From: Tubiluchus corallicola | Taxonomy: Eukaryota; Priapulida; Priapulimorpha; Priapulimorphida; Tubiluchidae | Assembly (NCBI GenBank): GCA_030141605.1 | Contig: JAQGDQ010000342.1 | Coordinates: 205,501 to 253,326 of the forward strand | Reading direction: 5' to 3' | Length of the DNA stretch: 47,826 nucleotides | Part shown: in pieces, positions 31,947-41,268 of the stretch | Layout: each line of letters starts with the position of its first letter | How positions within the stretch are numbered: the stretch's first letter is position 1 | Translations under genes and position numbers: made by a program | The notes under the pieces: model-generated | Database searches by the model: none | Seen by the model: the letters and a program-made list of their open reading frames with translations, nothing else | What the model was told of the DNA's origin: nothing

Positions 31947-32100
31947 TTCAGTGAAAATGAGTGGATGAACAAACAAGTGATTCCAGTGATGATGCTGATA
32001 ATTTTAGTATACGCAGCATCCGAAAATGTTCGAACGACGACCCGATCATGATGAATATCAATGTTGATGGTCGTGATTTATCCATGGAGCTGACCAAACA
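31947..32100 (+). pseudogene. Gypsy protease N-terminal fragment
   Basis: DDPIMMNINVDGRDLSMEL (about 32038-32094) looks like the strand leading to the retroviral-type protease active site. The DTG-like residues are not reached before the sequence changes to BEL/Pao-like. Probably the continuation of the gag remnant across the LTR. Confidence 0.5.
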
Positions 32101-33315
32101 AGGTTGTGGGAAGGTGTACATGAAATGTTACCTTGCCGTCTTCATTTGGAACCGGTTGGCATGGACATCGATCGACTTTCATGGACGAGAAGGAGGATTC
32201 CTGCTCAGGTAGAGGTGACAACAAACAATGGATCCAACTTCACTGAAGGGGCTAGAGGGCTACACGAACTGGTCAAGCATATAAATTGGGAGCTAGTTCA
32301 GGGGAAAATACTTGGCAACCAGAATACAGAGAGAATAATGTGGAATTTTTGAAATATTGGTGTAAAGAGCGAACAGAGCACTACAAATCATCAATGGAAA
32401 AGGAGACATCAATGATGAGGAATTCCATACCTTTGTCGTGGAAGCAGAAGGCTATCTAAACTCCAGGCCACTTAATTTACCAAGAGTTGATCCACGTGAT
32501 GAGCTCCCACTCACCCCTAAATTTTCTGCATGGTCACTTAGTAGGACAACTAGCACCACCATCTGCAGACAAACAAGCATTTAACCTGTGATGCAGATAT
32601 AGATGGGTTCAAGAATTGCTGTGACACTATTGGAAGAGGTGGCAACAAGAGTTATTGGCCTTGAATTGCTGTGACACTATTGGAAGAGGAGGCAACAAGA
32701 GTTATTGGCCTTGAATTGCTGTGACACTATTGGAAGAGGAGGCAACAAGAGTTATTGGCCTTGAATTGCTGTGACACTATTGGAAGAGGTGGCAACAAGA
32801 GTTATTGGCCTTGAATTGCTGTGACACTATTGGAAGAGGAGGCAACAAGAGTTATTGGCCTTGAATTGCTGTGACACTATTGGAAGAGGTGGCAACAAAA
32901 GTTATTGGCCTTGAATTGCTGTGACACTATTGGAAGAGGAGGCAACAAGAGTTATTGGCCTTCCTCCACAACCAGAAGTTTCATGAGAGAAATTAAACCT
33001 TAAACTCGCTGATGCTGTCATTATGGCGGACCCAGATGGCAACTTCCAAGAGGCCAATTATCAAGAAGGAGATTGTTAGGAAAAAAACAGACATTATACT
33101 AGAAGCAATGATCACAGTTCTAAAAATAAGCCACATCTCAGGACAGGTGAAGATGGTCTGGCAAAAGCTGCTCAAGTCAGGACACTGAAAAGAAATTTCA
33201 TTCGTCCAGCTAAGCACAGTAATTTTGTATGCATGTAACATGATTGATATTTCATATGTAATTGCTTTTTTTATGAAAATTGAACAAGTAACTAGAAAAT
33301 TGATCAAGAGGGGAC
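32100..33315 (+). mobile_element. BEL/Pao integrase remnant
   Basis: Frames across the region give NNGSNFTEGARGLHELVK (about 32223), LNSRPLNLPRVDPRDELPLT (about 32458), the LTPKF/GHLVGQLAPPS region, a W-x-x-x-W linker, then ADPDGNFQEANYQEGD and GEDGLAKAAQVRTLKR. These are the usual C-terminal landmarks of Pao-type pol. Stops and shifts throughout. The purine tract AAGAGGGGAC leads into an LTR at 33316. Confidence 0.78.
32611..32960. repeat. Tandem repeat, exactly 7 x 50 bp
   Basis: Units starting TTGAATTGCTGTGACACTAT fall at 32611, 32661, 32711, 32761, 32811, 32861 and 32911 and differ at about one A/G site (GAGGTGGC or GAGGAGGC). They amplify a piece of the BEL integrase C-terminus. The 50-bp period breaks the frame. 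Confidence 0.97.
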
Positions 33316-33842
33316 TGTTGTGAAGAAAATGATAAATATTGTAGCGGGTCGCAGAACTAAACCATCACAGGCTTCGTGAAAATGCAGTGTATTGAATGTA
33401 AAATTGCGTGGGCCAATCAGAGCTCAGTTTTCTAGGCCAATTTTCTCGAGCGCATAACCTGTTCTCGTAGATTCGAGGGCAGTGCGTTCTCGGCCATGTT
33501 CGGCTTCGGTTTCATTTTGTTTTTCTCTTCTTGGTTGCTGTTCTTAAGTCAGTCGTGATTCAGTAATTTTTGGTTTAACCCTTTGGTTTGCATTTCAACT
33601 CAACGCGTAAGTGTCAGCTATAAACTGTTGCTAAGTGTTTCATTTTACTGTTTTTCTTTCTTTTCTTTTTTTATAATTTTCCTTAGTTAATTATGTATCC
33701 TCGCTATCATAGACGGCATCACACTTATACTAAAAGTAGGTTCACAGCCGTCAACAGAAGGCTCTCTTTGCTTCGCTGATTTAGCACGACGAGCGTACGC
33801 TGTAATTTGCCTTGCAGTGGACATATAATAAAGTTTTTCACA
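33316..33842 (+). mobile_element. 3' LTR of the BEL/Pao remnant
   Basis: Starts TGTTGTGAAGAAAATG directly after the purine tract and ends AAAGTTTTTCACA, giving inverted TGTTGTGAA/TTTTCACA-like termini. An ATAATAAAG polyadenylation-like signal lies at about 33825. The right end is inferred from the termini because no second LTR is present. Confidence 0.65.
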
Positions 33843-35072
33843 TTTGTTGGGATTTTGCAGTATCATTCCCTTTGCATGCCTTATTTATTTGTAAATAAGA
33901 GTTAGGCTAGCTTTGTTGAAAATGTAAGAACGCATTTATTTAGTCTTACATAACATGGAGTAGCGCCACGAGTACAGTCTCCGACATAATCTGCAGAGCT
34001 TTTCATAACACTTTACCAATCTACTTTCTGCTGTTAAAGAGCTTTAAAAATTTGTATGGAATTTAATGTAATGCTTTCACTACAGATACATTCAGCCCAA
34101 ATGCTTGCATAATTTGTTGATGTAGCAATAAAAAAATCCATCGTTGCAGCACTACGCAATGCCAGCGTTCTATTTACTCATTGAGGCAAGATAAACAGCT
34201 CAGTGGAGTGATCATTGTGCAGTTAGCAACTGAAGTTAAGCAATGATAAGGCTCGTCAGAAAATGAATGGATGACTACTATGTTCAATCCACTTTTGGAT
34301 ACTTACATCTGTCATAACGTCCGCTAATATTTACCTCAGTAAGAGATGATGTATATGCGCCCAAATGTGACTAAGACACATTTGCCAAACAAGTGTGTGA
34401 ATTCATGGTTTTAGAACGGATTATCCTAATGGGATACGTTGCGGAACGGGTGCTGCCACTGACTGCTGGATACCAGATTGCACAACGTTCAACTGAATAA
34501 TAAGATTTACCCTCGATAGCATCCTATAATTTAAGTACTCTCAAAGCAAGTACACCAGAGATTTTGCTCCCGGCATATTGTAAGTGTGCAATGTACCTAA
34601 AACGGCAACATCACCACAAAACTGAATGTTCCCTCATACAAGTTAAATACTATTATACATCAAATACATCTGAAAATGCACTCAAGTAGACCAGTATACG
34701 TGGTTAATTCTATCAATATAATACAGTTCGAGATATCGTTACTTTATGATACATTAGATCTATATTTTCCACGTGCACAAGCACACATTACCCGTGTTAA
34801 ACATTTAAATTAAATAACTTTGATATACTATATACAGTCAACATGATTACACAACAACCGAGTACACTGTTTAATACTCACTGCTTAGCAACAGGTTAGT
34901 TACCATACTGTTACTGTGACGGAGACCGCACAGAATAGCTCATAAGCATACCATATGTTTACAACCCGGAATGGATATTCCATACATTCATCTTGGACTC
35001 CTAAATGCCGATGTTACCCTCCGGTCCCAGATGGGAACTAGTCCGATGTCAGATGGGAACTCGTCAGTCGTC
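33843..35072. other. CDIPT downstream region, nothing recognised
   Basis: AT-rich sequence without a coding motif or definable element. Its proximal part is probably the 3' untranslated region of CDIPT on the minus strand. Confidence 0.45.
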
Positions 35073-35230
35073 TCAGTTAGCTTTCTCTCTTTCTGCTCGC
35101 CTTTCCGCTTCATCGATACTGACGACAGCTTGGGCAGCGGGAAGGAACTGGATGAGACTGATGATGGTTTTCAAGATGGCTACAGGTGCACTGAGTACGC
35201 ACAACACCTGCCACAGTCCAATGCCAAACA
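35073..35230 (-). CDS. CDIPT: CDIPT exon 6
   Basis: Acceptor TTTTTTCCAG; 51 codons and TGA (35075-35073). Encodes FGIGLWQVLCVLSAPVAILK, a transmembrane helix, then ISLIQFLPAAQAVVS and a charged C-terminus ending EREKAN. Confidence 0.95.
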
Positions 35231-38200
35231 CTGGAAAAAAGTAAACAGAGATTAGCTTAGGTTCTCACAACTAAACATGATTGTCCTTGCATCTGTGTTA
35301 CAGAAAGTTTCACTACAAAATTACAATCACCGTATCATGTAGATTTTGAAGTTTTCAAACCCGATTAGCTCTTCATATAACTTTTCACGTTGTTACTAGA
35401 ATATTTCCAAAGATTCACCATATAAGTGGAGTCACCTGGGTTCGATATTCGCTTTGGACGGTTTCACTAAGTTCACCATACTAATCTTATTGTTTAACTT
35501 GCAGCAAGACAAATGTATTCGCACCCAAATGAGGCTAAGGTGTCTCTACTGGTTCAGTAGCTCATTTCAAAGAATTAGCATTGATAACGAGCAAATATAT
35601 TGGTTTTGCCACAAACAATGGCATTAATATTTCTGGCAAAACTTTGGAACTTTGCTCATTATCAAAAATAATACTAACGGTCGACACTCACAATGAATAC
35701 TGCTGTTCAGCCTTCTACACGAAGCATTGGTTGCGTAATGCATACCAAGTACTTTTATTAGTATGCTTTACACTGATGTATTACAATAGTGTCTTCAGCA
35801 TGTGAAAGTAATTTAGGTGGTAAATATTTCTTTATTAATTAACATTTCTTGCAACAACTGCTACCATGCCTACCACAGATTAGTCAGCACATCACATAGA
35901 TGGATAATAAGCATTATATCGAACAACTGATAATTGATACAAACCTAAATACACATTGAGCAAGACTAACCTATTTGCGAACGTCTAGGTGTCGCCAAAT
36001 GCAACATACTAATATAATGGTGACTACAGACAGTATACAGCAGGGGTGTGCAAACTGCGGCCTGCCGAGAGAATTTGTGCGCCCGCGAAGAGATTTGTCA
36101 ACCTAATGAAAGTGCGGCCCGGGCGATTAATTGAGTGTATCCAGCTGAAGTCCGTGCCAAAGATAGTGCGGGTAGTTTTTTCTACTAGATAGGGTGCCAT
36201 TAACCCTTACAAGATGGTTGTAGGTTAATGTCACTGTACTACACAGACTGTGTGATACACATTACTAATATGCATTGTAATGAAATTACCACTATCTGTC
36301 CTGAAAGTAGAAATATATGGTCTGTAATATAAATTTTAATAACTTCTAAAATAGTTTCTTGAGTGTAGTAGTAACGATGTATGCAGGTCGGATGCAAAAA
36401 AATCGTTATTAGGCCTTTCTGTACTTGGCTCCTCGATCAAACTGCCTGTGGCCCGCAGGAATTGAGGGAAAGTTTAATGTGGCCCGGCTAGTCAGATAAT
36501 TTGCACACCCCTGGTATACAGTGACAATTATATATACATGCAGGCCGATATATATTCCAATTGTGCATTGCAATGCCATTACATGGTCTAACAGAGATTA
36601 AAAGTTTGAACACTCAAGATTATAATGTAAATACTGTATTTGTACTTACACGTTGGACCAGCAGTAAAATGACACAAGTACAGCATGCTGTAGAACAACT
36701 CGTTCCCACCACACATGAAAAACAGGAATGGCTGCAAGGAGAAAAAAAACTCGAATGAGTCCTTAACATCACAGTCATTATTAACAACAAAATTTACAAA
36801 GACCATCGACACGTTAAATATAGACATAGGAAAGTTCAAATGTGACTTAGGTCAAATGTAGACATAGGAATTTCGGATGTGTTTTGGTTACTCAAATGTA
36901 GATGCAATTAACGTTAAGAATGTAGTGGAATTGGTTCCCACTTCCCAATGAACAGTGAATCACTAATTAGTTTTTCAAGTAATGCATTAGCACTGCATTA
37001 ATGAATTAGTTTCTCTCAAGAAATATTGTTTATTTTAAGAATGTATTGTTTTCTCTAAGAGTTCCAATGGTATGTAAAGTTTGCAGAACATTAGTGAACT
37101 ATTAGTAGGCCTATAACGTTGTTAGTTTAACATAAGAGCAATTATTTAATTGAAATTAAAGAAGATTAAATTTAACATCCTTAAGCTTTACCACCTCTCC
37201 ACATTTGAGATACCAATGTCACATTTGACTTGACATGTGTCTACATTTGATTTACCAAAAATGCTTAAGATTTGTTGAAAACCATTGTTAACACATTTGA
37301 ACTACCAAAGTCTAGATTTGAGTTACCAAGACACATTTGAATTACCTAAATCTACATTTGAGTTAACGTAGGTCTACATTTGACATGTAAAACCTATAAT
37401 ACAACAAATGAGCAAAAAATTAAATTTAACTCTTAGTGGAAAATATGAAAGTAAAAACTGCATTGGCATACAGACCTTGTAAGTGTAGTAGAAATGGAGA
37501 AGTTTATTGCCGGAGACGTCGATTACTTTATGACTAACTGCACCTTTCATGGTCGAACTGAAAGCAACAGAAACAATAGAGACAAACATGAATGAAATTT
37601 ATCTGTTGCTGCAAGTAAATCCTAAATCGAATCGTGGTTCAGAGAAAGAAAAAAGTGAAACTAGTGATGAATTAAACTAAAACGAAAAAAGAGTTAATGA
37701 ATTTCCATCAGTACTGACCTTGGTCAATATTTAACTTTATTATAATCAGTATTTCAACCCTGACTATATATATATAATAATCTTTATTTGCCATTAAAAT
37801 ACATTGATAATCACTGATAAAAACTTTACAGAGATAATCAATCAATGTTAGTTAATAAAAACTTAGACAGCTGAAGACAAATGCGTCAGTGCAATCTAAA
37901 CTACTGTGCAGTAATGGAAAGTAACGACGAATAAAATCAAACGTATTTACAACTAAAGGACTTAAAGGACTCACTAGCGGAACTAAAGGATTTCTAGGCA
38001 GACAAAAAGTGAAATTCAGGAAACTTTTACAAACCTATGAACAATGTCTCAAAGCTTGTTATGAGTGTTTCGGCTTAACAAAACAATCGCAGGGAGAAAA
38101 TAAACTAGGGAATAAGGGTATATACATTAGAAAGTTAAGCTTTGTCACAGCTGGCCGCAGCAAAACTAATGAAAAGATTTGGAAAGTGATGCACAGATGC

Positions 38201-39150
38201 TTATCTCTGTTGCCGAGTGCAACATCCGAGGCTCTGCGGTTGAAAACAGTCATCAAAAAGAGAAAAATTGGTAAACGAAAAACGTACCTGTGCAGATGTA
38301 ACCAATGGCTTGCGATGTCAATCGTGGAGCTCATCTGAAAGCAGAACATCCATCTTGGATAGAAGCAAGATAATGCCACCAGCAGACACATGGTGGCGCA
38401 CCGATCTGTCAACATATCCAGCATGGCTCCAAACTTTGAACCTGAACAAACGTAAAACACCGTAGAAAAATGAAAATTTTCAGTTTTTCCAAAATATGCA
38501 CAGACAATCAAGAGTGCAAGTTTTTTTGTTCCAAATAAGTCTAACGTTGATAATCTTATTAAAAACTGGTCTCATTTTATAAAAAGAATGAAAAACATTA
38601 TAGCCAATGAAAAAACTAAGAACTAATCTTGGTGTTGCAATGCTTTAATAATTTTCCTCTGAAGGCACATTTATGCCTCCACTGAAACTTCAACCCAAGA
38701 CCTGCTTTCCGGGTGGCTATACTATAATAAAACCTATAACTTAGAGATGGAAAAAATACAAAAGCAGATACTGAAATTGTTCTAGCAAAAATAGATATCC
38801 TTACACTGGTTGAAATAGCGAGCTGCATCTCCATCAAACTTGTCAAGAAATTCACTTAGAAGATAACACCAAACAGCAACAACGTAGTTAGTTGACATAT
38901 ACCACACGGCAATGACTAGTAAAACAATGCGAACATAGCCTGCAAAAAACAATAGATGTAAAAATGACTTATAATCTTAACTTGAAGACTGCTTTAATAT
39001 TATTGACTGAAAGTAAAATACAATAAAGTAATACCACACAGTCCTACCAATTAGGTTTGGCACAAAGAGGAATACGCTGATGTCTTTCTTCTGAATTTGA
39101 TGCACGAAGCTGTTTCCTGCACTTTCACTTCCGTCATCTCTATCGGCCAT
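35073..39150 (-). CDS. CDIPT: CDP-diacylglycerol-inositol 3-phosphatidyltransferase, six exons, complete
   Basis: Phosphatidylinositol synthase joins CDP-diacylglycerol and myo-inositol in the ER membrane. Exons in transcription order: 39150-39048, 38939-38805, 38441-38288, 37557-37476, 36731-36650, 35230-35073. All junctions are GT-AG and phases agree, giving about 237 residues (from memory the human protein is 213). ATG at 39150-39148 opens MADRDDGSESAGNS and FLFVPNLIG follows. The CDP-alcohol phosphatidyltransferase signature D-G-x2-A-R-x8-G-x3-D-x3-D is complete, split over exons 2 and 3 (DGDAARYFNQ and SKFGAMLDMLTD). Later landmarks are IASHWLHLH, VIDVSGN and GGNELFYSMLY. Several hydrophobic stretches fit a polytopic protein. 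The tail is basic and acidic, EAERRAEREKAN. Confidence 0.97.
36041..36513. mobile_element. hAT-type MITE, copy 2, 473 bp
   Basis: Inverted ends CAGGGGTGTGCAAACTG and ATTTGCACACCCCTG, with a perfect 8-bp GTATACAG duplication (36033-36040 and 36514-36521). It is the more intact relative of 11328-11720. CDIPT intron 5. Confidence 0.93.
36650..36731 (-). CDS. CDIPT: CDIPT exon 5
   Basis: Acceptor TCCTTGCAG, donor GTAAGT. Encodes PFLFFMCGGNELFYSMLYLC then HFTAGPT. GGNELFY is a strong CDIPT match. Confidence 0.95.
36811..37396. mobile_element. Inverted-repeat transposon with TCAAATGTAGAC arrays, copy 3 (inverted, end-truncated)
   Basis: Matches copies 1 and 2 in reverse: GAACAGTGAATCACTAATTAG, ATTAGCACTGCATTAATG and the terminal CATTTGACATGTAAAACCTA at 37396. 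The left end lacks the TAGGTTTTACA terminus and starts within the subterminal array. CDIPT intron 4. Confidence 0.83.
37476..37557 (-). CDS. CDIPT: CDIPT exon 4
   Basis: Acceptor TTGCTTTCAG, donor GTCTGT. Encodes STMKGAVSHKVIDVSGNKLL then HFYYTYK. It matches the SHKxIDxSGN segment of animal CDIPT. Confidence 0.95.
37766..37955 (-). mobile_element. LINE 3' tail fragment (copy 3)
   Basis: Reverse complement of about 15470-15650: ACTGCACAGTAGTTTAGATT, CACTGACGCATTTG and the AATAAAGATTATTA end. It is severely 5'-truncated, about 190 bp, in CDIPT intron 3. Confidence 0.85.
38288..38441 (-). CDS. CDIPT: CDIPT exon 3
   Basis: Acceptor GTTTGTTCAG, donor GTACGT. Encodes SKFGAMLDMLTDRCATMCLL and IDIASHWLHLH. 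It contains the final G-x3-D-x3-D of the catalytic signature. The plus-strand frame 38009-38338 is only its shadow. Confidence 0.96.
38805..38939 (-). CDS. CDIPT: CDIPT exon 2
   Basis: Acceptor TTTTTTGCAG, donor GTAAGG. Encodes YVRIVLLVIAVWYM, VAVWCYLLSEFLDKF and DGDAARYFNQ, the first half of the CDP-alcohol phosphatidyltransferase signature. Confidence 0.95.
39048..39150 (-). CDS. CDIPT: CDIPT exon 1 with start codon
   Basis: ATG at 39150-39148, donor GTAGGA, 34 codons plus one base. Encodes MADRDDGSESAGNS then KKDISVFLFVPNLI. The FLFVPNLIGY junction is conserved. The N-terminus is longer than in vertebrates. Confidence 0.93.
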
Positions 39151-40029
39151 GTGAGCACAATGACACAGTCTTGTATTATTCTAAAATAAATAAAAAATGA
39201 CTAAAATTCGTCAAACCAATGTTTATCAGATTTTGGCAGTTTGCTAACTTTATTATAAATTTCGTCGCTGCATGGCACTACGTGTTCAAAATTAAATCCA
39301 CAGAATACATGATTTCAGTCTCGTCTCACGACCGCTGCTCTTTATCGTAATTATTGTTATAGGTGAATTACTTGTACGCAGTATCTTGTAGAGGCAATAA
39401 TTAGCTCTCGTATGCAGAACACTAATGAAGATGATGACTGCAGTTAAATGTAAACAGACTTGTCTCATTATGCAGTTGAATTGTTTTCTTGGACTTCTTC
39501 TTGCCTTCAATAATTTTAAACTTGTTATTTATCCTCAGGTGCTTGGTCTTTTGGTGGTTTTGAGCTCTATGAGCATTGCTTTCGATATGTTATCAATCTA
39601 ATGTGCTCAGCAGGATTGAGGCATGGCGAATTTCTGGGCCATTTAGTTTCATTGAAAAAAGCAAACCCATGGACGTTTCATCTGATTTGTGTGTTGTTTG
39701 TACAAAAACATGTACTGCAATGGATCCGACATATTTCCAGGCTTTTATAAAAACACACACTTGCGTTTTTTCTCTAAAATCTCTTCTCAGAAATAAATTC
39801 ACGTTTAATTATAGTACAATCACTTGGGGGTACTTCTTAGTAAAGCATGGAAACACACAGCTGTGATTTAGAGCCTGGCCAACTCCTTGGTATAATTCGG
39901 TGTTTCCAATATCTTCCACACTCAGTGTTCTACATCCTGTCATTCTAAAAGCTAGAACAATAAATGGTCCAGAGGAAGTAAAGAAAACATTGCCCGTGGC
40001 TTTTTCTTCCCACTGTCACAAACACAAAA
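39151..40029. other. No gene recognised upstream of CDIPT
   Basis: Probably holds the CDIPT promoter. Frames on both strands at 39290-39870 have no motif I recognise. Confidence 0.4.
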
Positions 40030-40430
40030 TCAAATACTTTTTTCAACCGTTACACCTGACTGATCTTTATCCCTTTTGCAAGTGGTGCTGATAAATCTGA
40101 TAACTTCTGCTAACACACAGTTTGTGATATATTTGAACTGGGCTCCGATCGTCATCATTTCATCTGTGATTTTAGGGTACATGCCAAAGGAGAGCTTTTC
40201 ATGTGTATCAAAGTCAAGGGTTGTATGGTCTTTGTTGTATCCCTTCTTCCACTTATCAATAACCAAATTTTCTCTTTGGCGAACTTAATTTGTTCACGCT
40301 CCATTTTCAGGTAAGGAAAATGGCACCATTTGTCATGGTCTCACATGCGTACAATTAACCTGCTTCAATCGGTCAACAGCATGACTAGCTTCATTGTCCC
40401 AAATTTTAAAAATCACATAGGCAAACAAAT
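40030..40430 (-). pseudogene. Unidentified coding remnant, frame-broken
   Basis: On the minus strand, 40430-40360 looks like an exon (acceptor TTTTCCAG, donor GTTAAT) encoding LFAYVIFKIWDNEASHAVDR. From about 40306 MEREQIKFAKE continues, after a one-base shift, as LVIDKWKKGYNKDH and KLSFGMYPKITDEMM to a stop at 40030. The composition looks protein-coding, but I do not recognise the family. It may be a decayed gene, a retrocopy, or a real gene with a sequencing indel. Confidence 0.4.
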
Positions 40431-41161
40431 CTGGAAAATAAAATACAAAAGAAAAAAAAATCAGTAGCATTAATATCAATACTGTACAATACACTGATTA
40501 AATTCTCCCTATCCTTAGAAAAGTTTATGTTACATGTAGAAGATTGTCCTATTGACATTTTCTGTGAATCCTTCCTTCAGCAAACTAGCAAGTAGCTTAA
40601 TGTTGTTCATTGTCTTAATTAACTTTTCCGAGTTTTGATTTCGTTACCATTGAAGTAAAAAGAAAATAATAATACGTATACCGTCTTACATAAATAGACG
40701 ATTATTATTCATTTTTTTGATAATGTTTTTTTGCTATTCTGTTTCTGTGTATTTGTTATTAATAATTATAACTATAAATGAATTTTTACTAAGTACGAAC
40801 GAGGCAAGGCAGAAAAACAAATAAATCTCAAACAGGCATGGTATACCAAACTAATCAAAGCCCATTCAGAAGACTGAAACTTGAAGTAAAAGGGTCTTGG
40901 TATGATAGTATGTCCTGAATGTAAGTTAAAAATCCATCGGAAGATGGCAGGTATCAAACAAATTGTTTTCCTGGCGCAGCAACGGTACCGGTTGTATAGA
41001 AAGCGTCGAGCCACGCGTCGGCTTTATTACTTGAGAAAATAATTACTTAAATTTTAATGCCGTGTCACCTCTGTAATGTATGAACTTAGCATGTATAATT
41101 TAATAGTACAATCTCACATAGTTTCTGAACTTATTTTAATACTTTACACTGTGCAACAAAC

Positions 41162-41268
41162 CTGTGGAGTTGCTGAAGTCATTTATGCTATCAATGCTGG
41201 TGGCAATTCTCACGTTGACATTCACGGGGTGAGATATGAAAAGGATCCTCTACCCGATGGAGGTGTAG
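41162..41268 (+). CDS. MLEC: Malectin exon with N-terminal lectin strand
   Basis: Encodes [20 protein letters not shown] and [11 protein letters not shown] with donor GTAGGC. The 5' boundary is uncertain: an acceptor-like GTGGAG lies at about 41171-41176, but the pyrimidine tract is weak. Confidence 0.85.

Noticed and set aside
32993-33307. Reverse hydrophobic 104-codon frame resembling a membrane protein
   Set aside because: It is antisense to the BEL/Pao integrase C-terminus, whose plus-strand landmarks are convincing.
38009-38338. Plus-strand 109-codon frame
   Set aside because: Overlaps CDIPT exon 3 antisense; the minus-strand reading has the conserved catalytic signature.
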